64,000 nt of DNA from Nitrososphaerota archaeon (GCA_027887005.1 JAPCJI010000003.1:62001-126000), one strand, 5' to 3'; counted from the first letter of the stretch, positions 17,224 to 27,435 are shown. Notes: generated by a model from the letters alone, not told the origin. Translations and numbers: made by a program.

Positions 17224-17847
17224 TCAGGCGTCACCCCTCGACCCGCCGGGTGCGCTTGGCTTCCTTCTGAACCTCGCAAATGTCGCTTCCCAATCGACTT
17301 TGTAGACGACCACTCCGATTCCTATGAACGCTATCACGGTGATGATTGTGGTCACAGTCGAGGTTATTCCGAAGGTGTTTGTCAGGGTGCTAAGTAGGCT
17401 GTATTCCAATGGGATTTCGACGGAGCTCTTCACCAGCTTCGCGAGGAACGTGACCGAAGTCATGGGGGCGAGGGTGGCGGAGTTCGCGCCTGCGCCTATG
17501 AACAGGTAGTCATCGAATGGGAAGACAGGCATGACCGCCGCGACGAAGAGACCGGCATAGAAGCTCCTCTGCCCTGCAATCCTTCCAATCAGCCGGACGT
17601 TCTTGTTGGGAAGCAGGAACCTCCTTAGCCCGAAGGAACCGTAGTAGATCCCCACCTTCGCAAGAGTCGCCCCGCTTGCTGTCACCAGCACCACCGCTAG
17701 GTACCCAAAAGGCGTGAAACCAAACAACGAAAGGTTGAGGGCTCCAAGAAGAGTGTAGGACGCCCCTACGAACGGTGTGACGTTTGACGCAAAGGAAATG
17801 ATGAAGATGACTACAAGCTGGATAAGCCAGTCGAGGGGCAGTCCCAT
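17224..17847 (-). CDS. membrane protein, possibly DedA/VTT-like
   Basis: A 207-residue protein with five to six hydrophobic segments and a basic tail (RFRRKPSAPGGSRGD). SNVTPFVGASYTLLGA near the N-terminus and the central GLRRFLLPNKN loop recall SNARE-associated (VTT/DedA) proteins, which have re-entrant loops and act in lipid scrambling or ion-coupled transport. The match is weak and the function is not known. It is transcribed towards the tRNA gene. Confidence 0.55.
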   Translation of the reverse strand: MGLPLDWLIQLVVIFIISFASNVTPFVGASYTLLGALNLSLFGFTPFGYLAVVLVTASGATLAKVGIYYGSFGLRRFLLPNKNVRLIGRIAGQRSFYAGLFVAAVMPVFPFDDYLFIGAGANSATLAPMTSVTFLAKLVKSSVEIPLEYSLLSTLTNTFGITSTVTTIITVIAFIGIGVVVYKVDWEATFARFRRKPSAPGGSRGDA

Positions 17848-17992
17848 CTGTCGACCCTGGTCTGAGGATGATTAATCCATGAGGGCAAGGAGGAAAAACT
17901 CCTAAACCCCCAAAACGTGAGACGTGCAAATGGAACTGAAAGAGATATAAGGCGATTTCAGTCGGCGCGACCAACGGCGAAGATGAGACAAC

Positions 17993-18283
17993 TTGTCCAA
18001 GATACTGGCATTCGTGGATATCTTTGTGGAGTCGGCGGAGATGGACAACGTTGTTGCCGCTCTTTCCAAGCTTGAAACGCTAGATGAGCTCTACGAGGTC
18101 ACGGGAGAGTTCGACATAGTCACGCTCGTGTCCGCCTCAGACATTGAGGAGTTCCGGGAGATTCTGAAGAACAAGATACTAAAGATAAAGGGTGTGAAGA
18201 GCACTGTAAGCTCCGTAGTCCTACACACCCACAAGGGACCACGGTCAGACGGGTCGCAGGGTCCACGGCGACCACGCCAGTAG
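17993..18283 (+). CDS. stand-alone Lrp/AsnC ligand-binding (RAM) domain protein
   Basis: A 96-residue protein made only of the AsnC C-terminal domain: AFVDIFVESAEMDNVVAALSK, ELYEVTGEFDIVTLVSASDIEEF, IKGVKSTVSSVVL. It lacks the helix-turn-helix. Such proteins bind amino acids or partner with full Lrp regulators. Start is TTG at 17993; a TATA-like GATATAAGG at 17943-17951 lies upstream. The kdp operon follows after 62 bases, but a link is not shown. Confidence 0.85.
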   Translation: MSKILAFVDIFVESAEMDNVVAALSKLETLDELYEVTGEFDIVTLVSASDIEEFREILKNKILKIKGVKSTVSSVVLHTHKGPRSDGSQGPRRPRQ

Positions 18284-18345
18284 GCCGTCCCAGCTGTGTG
18301 CATCCTCTTGACTAGGCCGGCTCTAAACCATCGGGGTCCTGACTC

Positions 18346-20001
18346 GTGATCGACGCACCTCAGACCCTTTCCCTCATCCTGATCCTTGGATCTGCTCTCG
18401 GGCTAGCTTGGCTCATCTCCCCGTATCTCGCGAGGGTCTATAGGAGGACGCCCAGCCGGTTCGACAGGGTTCTGATCCCCATTGAACACGGGATCTACCG
18501 GCTATTGGGAGTCGACTCCGGGCACGTCATGGGGTGGAAGGAGTACTTCCTCGCAGGCGTTCTAGTCAACGTCGTCCAGATGGCGCTAGCCTTCCTGATT
18601 CTGACCTCCCAGGGCTTTCTCCCTCTGAACCCCCAGGGCTTCCCCGGGCTGAGCTGGGACCTCTCCTTCAACACCGTCGTTTCCTTCGCCACCAACACCA
18701 ACCTCCAGCACTATGCGGGTGAGAGCTCTCTCTCCTACCTCAGCCAGATGACTGCAATCCAGTTCCTCCAGTTCACCTCCGCTGCGACTGGGATGTGCAT
18801 GGGCATCGCCATGGTGAGAGGTTTCGTCGTCGGTTCCAAGGACATGGGTAACTTCTATGTGGACTTCGTCAGGACCCTCACGCGCATCCTTCTTCCCTTC
18901 TGCTTCATCGCCGCGTTGCTGCTGGTCGCACTCGGCGTCCCCCAGACCCTAGGCGGGTACACATCCGTGACCACTGTGGAGGGAGCAACCCAATCGATAC
19001 TCGTCGGGCCGGTAGCCTCACTCGTGGCCATAATGCAGCTCGGCACCAACGGGGGTGGATACTTCGGAGCGAACTCGGCCTATCCCTTCATGAACCCGAG
19101 CCAGATAACTGACATCCTCGAGATCGGCCTGATGCTCCTCCTTCCCACGGCCCTCCTCTTCGTCTTCGGGGAGCTCCTGGGCAAGAAGAGGGAGGTCAGA
19201 CCTTTTCTGATCGGGGCCTACGGCCTCTTCATCATCGACCTGGCCATAGCCTTCATCCCTACCACCCCTCTCGGCCTGGGAATCGAGACGAGGATAGGGG
19301 GCTTCATGTCCGCATTCTGGACCGTCGTGACGACCGCCGTCACCACAGGTTCGGTCAACACGACCCTCGTCGCCATGCATCCTCTCGTCATCCTTTCGGC
19401 CTTCATGGGCATGCTCATCCAGGCCACCCCGGGCGGGAAGGGCGTCGGCCTGATGTACATGATGATGTACATCATCATAACAGTCTTCGTCGTCGGTCTG
19501 ATGTCCGGGCGGACCCCGGAATACCTAGGAATCAAGATCACGAGCAGGGATGTGAAGCTGGTGATGCTCGCCTTCCTCGTCCATCCGATCATCATCCTGA
19601 TCCCTACAGTCGTGGCCTATGCTTCTGGTGCAGTCGCCGCCATCGGCCTTGGGGGCGGCGCGGTCGGTTTCACTCAGGTCTTCTATGAGTTCACGACATC
19701 TGCTGCGAACAACGGGTCCGACTTCCTCGGCACCCTTGCAAATACCCCCTTCTTCAATGTCTCAACGGCGATGGTGATACTCGTTGGGCGGTACGCGCCG
19801 ATCGGGATCCTCATGGCCCTCGGAGGGTCGATGATCGGCCGAAAGAGGAGCGTGGTCTCCGGACTAAAGACCGAGAGCTTCACCTTCTCCATCGTGCTCA
19901 TCGGAACGATTCTTGTCCTCGTCGTGCTAACCTTCTTCCCCTTCCTCGCTCTCGGCCCGATCCTGTCCTACTTCCAGGGAAACGTGAATGGGTTTGGCTA
20001 G
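18346..20001 (+). CDS. kdpA: potassium-transporting ATPase subunit A
   Basis: A 551-residue membrane protein (E. coli KdpA has 557). The four selectivity-filter repeats are visible, for example TNTNLQHYAGES in the first and GTNGGGYFGANSAYPF in the second, followed by TTGSVNTT and TTSAANNGSDF. It forms the K+ channel-like part of the KdpFABC pump that scavenges K+ at very low concentration. Start is GTG. It overlaps kdpB by 14 bases. No short kdpF reading frame is obvious upstream and no kdpD or kdpE sensor genes are nearby. Confidence 0.97.
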   Translation: MIDAPQTLSLILILGSALGLAWLISPYLARVYRRTPSRFDRVLIPIEHGIYRLLGVDSGHVMGWKEYFLAGVLVNVVQMALAFLILTSQGFLPLNPQGFPGLSWDLSFNTVVSFATNTNLQHYAGESSLSYLSQMTAIQFLQFTSAATGMCMGIAMVRGFVVGSKDMGNFYVDFVRTLTRILLPFCFIAALLLVALGVPQTLGGYTSVTTVEGATQSILVGPVASLVAIMQLGTNGGGYFGANSAYPFMNPSQITDILEIGLMLLLPTALLFVFGELLGKKREVRPFLIGAYGLFIIDLAIAFIPTTPLGLGIETRIGGFMSAFWTVVTTAVTTGSVNTTLVAMHPLVILSAFMGMLIQATPGGKGVGLMYMMMYIIITVFVVGLMSGRTPEYLGIKITSRDVKLVMLAFLVHPIIILIPTVVAYASGAVAAIGLGGGAVGFTQVFYEFTTSAANNGSDFLGTLANTPFFNVSTAMVILVGRYAPIGILMALGGSMIGRKRSVVSGLKTESFTFSIVLIGTILVLVVLTFFPFLALGPILSYFQGNVNGFG

Positions 20002-22138
20002 CCTCCAGGGTGCGAGGGCCGTCCGCCGCCGGATTCCACTCTTCTCGGCCCGGGTCCTCAAGGACTCGATCCTGAGACTGAGCCCCATTTCGCTGCGGTC
20101 GAACCCGGTCATGCTCATTGTGGAACTTACCTTTTTCATAGTGGGGGCAATGGCGGTCTATCCCCAGGGCTTCGTCCCTGTCGCCAAGCCCAGCAATCAG
20201 GCCTTCTACGTTGAAGTTGCCCTCATACTCCTAATCACCGTCTGGTTCAGCACTCTCTCAGACTCGCTTGCCGAGCAGCAAGCCAGGAGCACTGCCAGCA
20301 GCCTCCGGCGGCTCGAGACCGAGGTGCTTAGCAAGAAGGTCTTGAAGGAAGGCTGGACTACGACGGTAGTACCGACAAGGTCCTCAGACCTCCGGAAGGG
20401 AGATCTGATCCTCCTCGAAACCGGAGACACAGTCCCCATCGACGCGGATGTGATCGAGGGCATCGCGATGGTCGATGAATCTCTGCTCACAGGGGAATCC
20501 GCACCCGTGCGAAAGGCGCCCGGAGACACGCTAATCGGCGGCTCGAGGCTACTGTCCGACACCCTCACGGGCAAAGTCTCGGTGAACCCAGGCGAGACAT
20601 TCATCGATCAGATGATCAGGATGGTGGAGTCCTCAAAGAGGCCCAAGACCCCCAACGAACAGGCGGTGACCATAGTCCTGCTCGGTCTGACTGCCATTTT
20701 CAGCATCATAATCATATCCCTGTTCAGTCTCTCAGTAACCCTTGGCCTTGGAGCGGACCTTTCCGTCCTGATCGCGCTCTACGTTTGCCTCCTCCCGACC
20801 ACAATCGGCGCTCTTCTCCCTGCCATCGGCCTGTCTGGCATGTCTAGGCTCTACAAGAAGAGGATAGTCGCGAAGTCCGGAAGGGCCATCGAAACAGCGG
20901 GGGACGTCGATGTCATTCTCCTCGACAAGACCGGCACAATCACCGTAGGGAACAGGAGGGCCATCCAATTCATTCCATTCGAGGGGCATACGGTTGGCGA
21001 CGTGGGGGAGGCCGCGTTCCTCTCTTCATGGTATGATGACACCCCCGAGGGGCGGAGCATAATCGACCTCGCCTACGAGAGCGGGTTCACTCCCAGAGAA
21101 CTGAACACCCTTGCGCTCTCAGAGGTCTACGAGTTCTCTGCCGCCTCTCGGACTAGCGGAGTGAAGATCAACAGGGGAGCGGCCCTCAACCTGCCGAAAG
21201 GGCCTGACCTGGGAAGGGAGCGCCTAAGGTTCAGGAGGAAGGTTTCGGGGTTCTTCGAGGACTGGAACCAGTCGGAACCGGAGGTCGAGGTGATCAAAGG
21301 AGCCCCCGACGCCATCAAGGAGCGTCTCTCGTCGGTCCCCTCGAACTACAACGAGCTAGTCAACAGCGTAGCCGCGGCTGGCGAAACCCCAATCGTTGTG
21401 TCGAGAGGGGACAAAGCGCTGGGGATCATCCGGCTGAAGGACGTCCTCAAGGAGGGAATACGAGAGAAAATCCAGTCTGTAAAGGCCATGGACATTAGGC
21501 CTGTGATGATCACGGGCGACCAGCCTCTCACAGCGAAGAGCATCGCCGCCGAAGTGGGGATTGACGAGTACGTCCCCCAGGCGCGCCCAGAGCTGAAGTT
21601 CAGCATCGTCAAAAGGGAGCAGGCCGAATCACGCATCGTCGCGATGATCGGCGACGGCACCAACGATGCCCCTGCCCTGGCCGTAGCAGACGTGGGCCTT
21701 GCCATGAGCTCCGGAACAGAAGCCGCGAAGGAGGCAGCGAACATGGTGGACCTTGAATCCAATCCCGCGAAGGTGATAGACGTGGTGCTGCTCGGCAAGC
21801 AACTCTTGATGACCAGGGGAGCGGTGACCGCCTTCAGCATCGCCAACGACGTGGCGAAATACTTCGCGATAGTGCCTGTCCTCTTCGCAGCCACGATTCC
21901 CCAGCTGACTGCACTGAATATCCTTGGGCTCGGCTTGAACAGCGCGGTCCTCTCTGCTCTCATATTCAACGCGGTCATTATCCCGGTTCTGATCCCCATA
22001 GCCATGAAAGGGGTCACCTTCAGACCCGCCGGTACCATGTCCATCTTCCTGCGGAATGTCCTTTTCTACGGGGTGGGGGGGATCATAGTTCCATTCGTCG
22101 GGATAAAGCTGATCGACATCCTGATTTCGACAATATAG
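19988..22138 (+). CDS. kdpB: potassium-transporting ATPase ATP-binding subunit B
   Basis: A 716-residue P-type ATPase. DKTGTIT carries the phosphorylated Asp, LTGESAPV is the actuator-domain TGES, MITGDQPLTAKSIA and MIGDGTNDAPALA form the hinge of the P domain. It is longer than E. coli KdpB (682). The extra residues lie in the nucleotide-binding domain, around INRGAALNLPKGPDLGRERLRFRRK between the SAASRTSGV segment and KGAPD. It powers K+ uptake through KdpA. Confidence 0.98.
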   Translation: MGLASLQGARAVRRRIPLFSARVLKDSILRLSPISLRSNPVMLIVELTFFIVGAMAVYPQGFVPVAKPSNQAFYVEVALILLITVWFSTLSDSLAEQQARSTASSLRRLETEVLSKKVLKEGWTTTVVPTRSSDLRKGDLILLETGDTVPIDADVIEGIAMVDESLLTGESAPVRKAPGDTLIGGSRLLSDTLTGKVSVNPGETFIDQMIRMVESSKRPKTPNEQAVTIVLLGLTAIFSIIIISLFSLSVTLGLGADLSVLIALYVCLLPTTIGALLPAIGLSGMSRLYKKRIVAKSGRAIETAGDVDVILLDKTGTITVGNRRAIQFIPFEGHTVGDVGEAAFLSSWYDDTPEGRSIIDLAYESGFTPRELNTLALSEVYEFSAASRTSGVKINRGAALNLPKGPDLGRERLRFRRKVSGFFEDWNQSEPEVEVIKGAPDAIKERLSSVPSNYNELVNSVAAAGETPIVVSRGDKALGIIRLKDVLKEGIREKIQSVKAMDIRPVMITGDQPLTAKSIAAEVGIDEYVPQARPELKFSIVKREQAESRIVAMIGDGTNDAPALAVADVGLAMSSGTEAAKEAANMVDLESNPAKVIDVVLLGKQLLMTRGAVTAFSIANDVAKYFAIVPVLFAATIPQLTALNILGLGLNSAVLSALIFNAVIIPVLIPIAMKGVTFRPAGTMSIFLRNVLFYGVGGIIVPFVGIKLIDILISTI

Positions 22139-22600
22139 GTGAATGAATTGGAAAACTCTAAACCAAACTACAGGCCTGTGGTCGGACTTGCGGTTCTGTC
22201 ACTTGTCATATGCGGACTGCTCTTCCCCCTAGCGATAACGGGCATCGCTCAGGTCATCCTCCCGTTTCAGGCGAATGGTGAAATCGTTCAGCTCAACGGC
22301 CACTCGGTCGGCTCCAGCCTGATCGCCCAGGGATTCAACTCCCCGAAGCTGTTCCATGCCAGGGCCTCAAACCAGTCCGCGTCAGGGGTGGACCCTGACA
22401 TCCCGCTTTCGGACGCTCTCCTACAGGTCCCGCGGATAAGCTCGGCGACTAACATTCCTTCGACCACCATCACCTCGATTGTGAACGGGAACGTGGAGGG
22501 AACGATATGGATATTCGGAAGCCCCTACGTGAACGTGCTGAAATTGAACCTTATCCTAATCGAAGCGAACCCGACCGTTTACCAGAACCTCACGTTCTAG
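22139..22600 (+). CDS. kdpC: potassium-transporting ATPase subunit C
   Basis: A 153-residue protein starting with GTG directly after the kdpB stop. One N-terminal membrane helix (VVGLAVLSLVICGLLFPLAI) is followed by an extracytoplasmic domain. QVILPFQANGEIV, SSLIAQGFNSPKLFHARASN and SGVDPDIPLSDALLQVPRI match KdpC, though the protein is shorter than the bacterial form (about 190). It stabilises the KdpAB complex. Confidence 0.95.
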   Translation: MNELENSKPNYRPVVGLAVLSLVICGLLFPLAITGIAQVILPFQANGEIVQLNGHSVGSSLIAQGFNSPKLFHARASNQSASGVDPDIPLSDALLQVPRISSATNIPSTTITSIVNGNVEGTIWIFGSPYVNVLKLNLILIEANPTVYQNLTF

Positions 22601-22621
22601 TCTGAATTCCTTCCTGGGAAC

Positions 22622-22942
22622 CTAGTGAGACTTCGACTTCTTCTGTGCTTCTTTCTTGAGCTTCTTTTCCCGTTCTTCCCGCTTTGTCCTGTCGTACTCC
22701 CCGAGCGGACCCGCGTGCTCGACATACCCGTGGTAGATCTCGATAGCCCTCTTGACCACTTCCTCCGTCTCATGGTCTCTCTTTCCGAACCTCACAGAGA
22801 GATTCCTCCTGTCGAGGACGGCCCACTCGAAGCCTTTGTGCTTCTTCAGCTCTTCGACGGCGAGCTCCATGGCGTACTCATTACCGAAAAGCCCCCTAAT
22901 CTCCCACGAGCCTGCCACGCAAGCACCTACCTCAGTCTCCAC
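22622..22942 (-). CDS. small charged hypothetical protein
   Basis: A 106-residue protein with no recognised domain. A compact alpha-beta part (residues 10-75, with AVEELKKHKGFEWAVLDRRNLSVRFGKRD) is followed by a Lys/Glu-rich tail ending KKLKKEAQKKSKSH. Its coding character and position between kdpC and the DUF255 gene suggest a real gene. The ATG at 22942 or an internal ATG may be used. No function can be given. Confidence 0.6.
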   Translation of the reverse strand: METEVGACVAGSWEIRGLFGNEYAMELAVEELKKHKGFEWAVLDRRNLSVRFGKRDHETEEVVKRAIEIYHGYVEHAGPLGEYDRTKREEREKKLKKEAQKKSKSH

Positions 22943-22955
22943 ATAAAAACTAGCC

Positions 22956-24989
22956 CTACTTCGGAATCAATTGGGCCCTCAACCCCTCGGCCGTATCCGC
23001 GGGGAGTTTGCAGGTGAAGTTCTGGCAGACGTAGGCCCTCGCCTTCGCCCCCACCTTCCTCCCCTCCAACAACGTGGTCAGCCCCTCCAGCCGCTCATGA
23101 TTCTCCTCCGTCGCCGTCAGGACCACCTTGTCGGGAAGGAAGGGGCGCCGCACCTCCGCCAAGAGGGTCGCCGCCCCCGCTAGGGTCCGAGAGGTTACGA
23201 CCACCTCCTTCATCCCGTTCAGAAGCAAGTCCAGGACGACGAGCATGTTCGCGTGGGCTGTGGGCTGTTGTTCCACGTCTGAGCTGAAGAAACGCAGTGC
23301 GCGCTCGGCCGCTCTCCTGGTCTCTCCGTCCCCGGTCAGCTCGCTGAGTCTTACGAGGTCCACCATCGCCACGGAGTTGCCCGACGGCGTAACCCCGTCA
23401 TACCCTTCCTTGAGCCTGGCAGGCTGGGCGTCCACCGTCAGGAAGAACCCCCCCTTCTCCTTGTCCTCGAAGTCATCCACCATAACCTTCGCGAGTCCCT
23501 TCGCCTCCTGAAGCCAGCCGGGCTCTGACGTCGCCTCGAAGAGGTCCAGAAGGCCCTGGATGAAGAACGTGTAATCCTCCAGCGTCCCCTCCAGCTTCGC
23601 CTCGCCTCCCGCATACCTTCTAAGAAGCCTCCCCTCTTTTGCGCAATTGCTCAGGACGAACTCCGCAGCCTCGGATGCCGCCTTCAGGTACTCCGGCCTT
23701 GACAGGGCTGCGCCAGCATAGGCGAGCGCCGAGATCGCCAGCCCGTTCCAGGAAGTAAGAATCTTGTCATCGGTGGCAGGCCTCGGTCTCATGATTCTCG
23801 CTTCGTAAAGCTTGGACCGCCAACCTCTCACCTTCTCCGAGCCAACTTCTTCCGACACCTTCAAGTGGAGAATCGACCTTCCCTCGAAGTTCCCGCTGTT
23901 GGTTACCCCATACACTCTGCAAAACTCGCCCCCGTCTGCTGCCCCCAGGACTTCCTCGACCTCGGCCGGGGTCCAGGTGTAGTAGAGTCCCTCTCCCTCC
24001 TCTGTGTCCGCGTCCTGGGCCGAATAGAATCCGCCCCCCTTGTCCTTCATCTCCTTCATCAACCAGCCGAAGATGTCCTCCACCGTCCTCGCATACTCTT
24101 CTTTCCCCGTGACCTGGTACGCTTCGGTGTAGACCCTCGCGAGCAGGGCATTGTCATAGAGCATCTTCTCGAAGTGAGGGACGAGCCAAACCTTGTCTGT
24201 AGAGTATCTGTGAAAACCGCCCCCCAGGTGGTCGTGTATCCCCCCGGCCGCCATCTCGTCCAGAGTCTTCGTCACGCTCCTCAGCGCAAGTTCCTTCCCT
24301 GTCCGGTAATGGTATCGCAGCAGGAAGGAGGACGCCAGCGGAAGCGGGAACTTCGGAGCTCCTCCGAACCCACCATGCTCCTGGTCGAATGAAGACACCA
24401 TCGCGGCGTACCCATCGTCCAGGTTCGCGAGTGTGAGTTCCTTGGAGTCCTTTCCCCGGACATCCATCGTGAGCGCCTTCGCGATCTGGTCCGCGTTCTC
24501 GACTATCTCCCCCCTCTTGTCCTTCCAGACCTGTGCGACAAACTCCAGCACCTGTCTGAAGCTTGCCATCCCAAAACGCGGCTCAGGAGGGAAATACGTC
24601 CCTCCGTAGAACGGCTTCAGGTCAGGCGTGAGGAAGACGTTCAGTGGCCACCCTCCAGAACCTGTCATCGACTGGACGGCGCTCATGTAGTAGGCGTCCA
24701 GCTCAGGCCTCTCCTCCCTGTCGACCTTGATGGGGATGAAGTTCTTGTTGATGATCGCAGCTATCTCTGGGTTCTCGAACGATTCACGCGACATCACCGT
24801 GCACCAGTGACAGCTTGAGTAGCCGATGCTCAAGAATACTGGTTTATTGTCATTCTTCGCCCTCCGGAGGGCTTCCTCCGTCCAAGAATACCAGTTCACC
24901 GGATTGTTTGCATGTTTTCGCAAGTACGGACTCTTTTCCGATGCCAGGCTATTCTTCTTCTCTCTGGGTTGGGGTCGCATTGATTTCAT
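22956..24989 (-). CDS. DUF255 (YyaL/SPATA20-type) thioredoxin-domain protein
   Basis: A 677-residue protein. The N-terminal thioredoxin-like DUF255 domain holds [28 protein letters not shown] (CHWC) and the [14 protein letters not shown] and [23 protein letters not shown] segments. The rest is an (alpha/alpha)6 six-hairpin domain with [32 protein letters not shown] and [13 protein letters not shown]. The family resembles N-acyl-glucosamine epimerases joined to thioredoxin; its substrate is not established. The start is uncertain by a few residues (ATG at 24989 or 24980) and overlaps the upstream LAGLIDADG-HTH gene by 41 bases. Confidence 0.92.
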   Translation of the reverse strand: MKSMRPQPREKKNSLASEKSPYLRKHANNPVNWYSWTEEALRRAKNDNKPVFLSIGYSSCHWCTVMSRESFENPEIAAIINKNFIPIKVDREERPELDAYYMSAVQSMTGSGGWPLNVFLTPDLKPFYGGTYFPPEPRFGMASFRQVLEFVAQVWKDKRGEIVENADQIAKALTMDVRGKDSKELTLANLDDGYAAMVSSFDQEHGGFGGAPKFPLPLASSFLLRYHYRTGKELALRSVTKTLDEMAAGGIHDHLGGGFHRYSTDKVWLVPHFEKMLYDNALLARVYTEAYQVTGKEEYARTVEDIFGWLMKEMKDKGGGFYSAQDADTEEGEGLYYTWTPAEVEEVLGAADGGEFCRVYGVTNSGNFEGRSILHLKVSEEVGSEKVRGWRSKLYEARIMRPRPATDDKILTSWNGLAISALAYAGAALSRPEYLKAASEAAEFVLSNCAKEGRLLRRYAGGEAKLEGTLEDYTFFIQGLLDLFEATSEPGWLQEAKGLAKVMVDDFEDKEKGGFFLTVDAQPARLKEGYDGVTPSGNSVAMVDLVRLSELTGDGETRRAAERALRFFSSDVEQQPTAHANMLVVLDLLLNGMKEVVVTSRTLAGAATLLAEVRRPFLPDKVVLTATEENHERLEGLTTLLEGRKVGAKARAYVCQNFTCKLPADTAEGLRAQLIPK

Positions 24990-25869
24990 GGAAACGCCTG
25001 AGATATCTGTATGCTGTCCTTTCGGAGACGCCTATAGCGTTTCCTATCTCATGGACCGTCTGACCCTCATATTGTTTGAGGCCTGCCTCTCTTGCAAGGT
25101 CATCCAGTCGCGATTTCTTCATAATGGCCCTCGTATCGCGGTAGAGGTAGCTACGCCTGGCCGTCTGGACGCACCTGTCTCTGCCATCAAGTATCGATTT
25201 CCTCAAAGAACGATAGAGAGGCCCGAATTCGGACCAAGGTTTCCCATCGCCAAGGTTGGCTATCTCTCGCGCGGCAAGCTTTTCTTGGTGCCGAATCTGG
25301 ATAAGATTGGTCAGTCTCAAAGCGCTTTTGCCAGAAACTCTTAGTTCCCATTGAACATCTGAGGAGGCTATCCTTCCGCGAAGGGAGGTCGGTATCCCGT
25401 AGTCATTGATGGCGCGTTGCATTTCTGCCAGAATTCTTCGCTTCCTATTACTGAGCATGTACTCTGCCCTGCAAAGGTCTCCCGATTTTCTCAATCCGAC
25501 ATGTCCCTCCGCGTCTGTGAATCCGCCGAGGGCAAAAGGGAATAGGCGCGGATCTCGTAATTCAAGGAGCCGCCCCTTCCGCTCGTCCAACAGGAACCCG
25601 AATGACTCATCAAGATGGTAGACAACGCGCCACGCGTACCCAGTAGGATTAGGCATTCCGTAGATTATTGGCCTCGCGTACTTCGAAAACAAACTAGATA
25701 CAAGTTTGAGTTGGGCAGGATGCGTTGTGCTGAGCTCAGCTCTCACCTTCCTTCCGTGCTCTTGGACCCTTAGGTCTCCTAGAGCGAAGAACTTAATGTA
25801 CGTCGCGTCCTCTATCCCTCCATCAAAAGGGCGGAAAGGCAGACTGCGACTGTGTGAGGGCCTTCTCAC
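24949..25869 (-). CDS. free-standing LAGLIDADG protein with C-terminal helix-turn-helix
   Basis: With GTG at 25869 the protein has 306 residues; that GTG is about 24 bases downstream of a TATA box, and the open frame before it looks non-coding. Two LAGLIDADG-like helices are seen: IKFFALGDL near residues 25-32 and [12 protein letters not shown] near residues 112-123, each with the catalytic-position acid (Asp, Glu). The halves are pseudo-symmetric, as in monomeric homing endonucleases. Residues about 270-292 ([23 protein letters not shown]) form a helix-turn-helix. No intein or intron host is visible. It may be a homing enzyme or a regulator derived from one, as WhiA is in bacteria. The 3' end overlaps the DUF255 gene. 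Confidence 0.7.
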   Translation of the reverse strand: MRRPSHSRSLPFRPFDGGIEDATYIKFFALGDLRVQEHGRKVRAELSTTHPAQLKLVSSLFSKYARPIIYGMPNPTGYAWRVVYHLDESFGFLLDERKGRLLELRDPRLFPFALGGFTDAEGHVGLRKSGDLCRAEYMLSNRKRRILAEMQRAINDYGIPTSLRGRIASSDVQWELRVSGKSALRLTNLIQIRHQEKLAAREIANLGDGKPWSEFGPLYRSLRKSILDGRDRCVQTARRSYLYRDTRAIMKKSRLDDLAREAGLKQYEGQTVHEIGNAIGVSERTAYRYLRRFHEINATPTQREEE

Positions 25870-25886
25870 CCAGGAACAGACGGTTG

Positions 25887-25898
25887 GTCTATATAGAC
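25887..25898. promoter_or_regulatory. palindromic TATA element between the LAGLIDADG and MFS genes
   Basis: GTCTATATAGAC is a perfect 12-bp palindrome. It is placed 24 bases before the GTG of the minus-strand gene. On the plus strand the MFS start at 25945 is 52 bases away, so that gene may use the nearby TCATATCG (25900-25907) instead. Confidence 0.5.
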
Positions 25899-25944
25899 TC
25901 TCATATCGAAGGCTCGCGAACCCAACGACACAAGAATTGGATTC

Positions 25945-27435
25945 TTGAGTGAATGGAATTTGCAATACAAGTGGACGGTCCTCACCGTTACTACCGTTGG
26001 TGTCCTCATGAGCGGCATCGACGGACGCATAGTAATCATCGGTCTCCCGACCGTGGCCGCAGCGCTGCACGCCGACGCCGAACAGGCCATCTGGTTCACC
26101 CAGGCCTACACCATAGGCAGCACCATCGCCCTGCTCTTCATAGGAAGGGTAAGCGACATTTTCGGCCGCGTCAAGGTCTACACCCTAGGCTTTACAGTGT
26201 TCACCATCGGCTCGGTTCTCACCTCCTTCTCCACCACTCCCGACCTTTTCATCGCATCGAGGATGTTCCAGGGCCTGGGAGCCTCCGCCCTGTTCGCCAA
26301 CTCCGCAGCCATTGTCACTGATGCGTTCCCCACCACAGAGCTCGGAAAGGCGCTCGGCATCAACTCCGTGGCCTTCAGGGCTGGCTCCATGCTCGGCCTC
26401 ACCCTAAGCGGCTTCATCCTGTCGATAGCCGATTGGCGCTTTCTCTTCTACATCAACATCCCTGTGGGGATATTCGGGACCCTCTGGGCGCACAGGAAGC
26501 TGAAGGAGATCGGCGAGCGCGAGCGCGGCGCTCCCATGGACTGGCCGGGCTTCGTCACCTTCAGCACGTCGATAACGAGCTTCCTCCTCGCGCTGACCTT
26601 CGCCGCCTACGGCACGGCCGAGGATCTGGTCGTGGCCGCCCTGGGGCTCATCTCGACCCTGGCCTTCGCTTCGTTTCTTCTCATTGAGAAGAGGACCAAG
26701 ACCCCTCTCCTCGACCTCAGCCTGCTGAGGATAAGGGAGTATGCTGGGGGAGTGACCACCCAGCTCCTCAACGCCATGGCCTGGGGGGCGTTCATCCTCC
26801 TCCTCAGTCTGTATCTGCAGCTCGTCCAGGGCCTCTCGCCCATCCAGGCAGGCATATCCATCCTCCCCTTCGACGTCGCCTTCCTGATCGTCGGTCCAAC
26901 CAGCGGACGGCTCTCCGACAAGTACGGCACCATGCCCTTCACCACCGCCGGCCTGGCGACCGTCAGCGTCTCCTTGTTTCTTCTCTCGACCCTCGGGCCC
27001 GCCACGCCCTTCTCCACAGTGCTCGTCTACCTTGTCATCGGGGGAGGGGGCATGGGGCTCTTCGTCTCCCCCAACATGAGCTCGATCATGGGGTCTGTAC
27101 CGGCCCACAGGCGGGGGGTTGCGTCTGGCCTGAGGGCCACATTCTTCAACGTCGGCTACACTCTGAGCTTCAACATCGTCATCCTCATCCTCGCCCTCTC
27201 CGTCCCCTACGCGGTGATAACGAGCATAATTTCTTCGGCCTCCGGCGTCCACGTCACCCTCGCCGACAAGGACCTCTTCGTGGCCGGGCTCAACAACGTC
27301 TACCGCGTCCTCGTCGTCATCAACACGGTCGCCATCATCCCCTCTCTCCTCAGGGGACGGCGCGTCGTTTCCAATGACAAGGAACCCGATTCAGATTCAA
27401 ATACAGGCGCGGCGACCTCGCTCTCAGCCGATTAG
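25945..27435 (+). CDS. MFS drug efflux transporter (DHA2-like, 14 helices)
   Basis: A 496-residue protein with about 14 hydrophobic segments. The N-terminal half holds LMSGIDGRIVIIGLPTVAAAL (motif D1 of drug/H+ antiporters), LLFIGRVSDIFGRVKVYTLGF (motif A) and ASRMFQGLGASALFANSAAIVTDAFP (motif B). These define the DHA2 family, which exports toxic or amphiphilic compounds by proton exchange. Start is TTG. The aconitase gene follows with a single base between. Confidence 0.92.
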   Translation: MSEWNLQYKWTVLTVTTVGVLMSGIDGRIVIIGLPTVAAALHADAEQAIWFTQAYTIGSTIALLFIGRVSDIFGRVKVYTLGFTVFTIGSVLTSFSTTPDLFIASRMFQGLGASALFANSAAIVTDAFPTTELGKALGINSVAFRAGSMLGLTLSGFILSIADWRFLFYINIPVGIFGTLWAHRKLKEIGERERGAPMDWPGFVTFSTSITSFLLALTFAAYGTAEDLVVAALGLISTLAFASFLLIEKRTKTPLLDLSLLRIREYAGGVTTQLLNAMAWGAFILLLSLYLQLVQGLSPIQAGISILPFDVAFLIVGPTSGRLSDKYGTMPFTTAGLATVSVSLFLLSTLGPATPFSTVLVYLVIGGGGMGLFVSPNMSSIMGSVPAHRRGVASGLRATFFNVGYTLSFNIVILILALSVPYAVITSIISSASGVHVTLADKDLFVAGLNNVYRVLVVINTVAIIPSLLRGRRVVSNDKEPDSDSNTGAATSLSAD

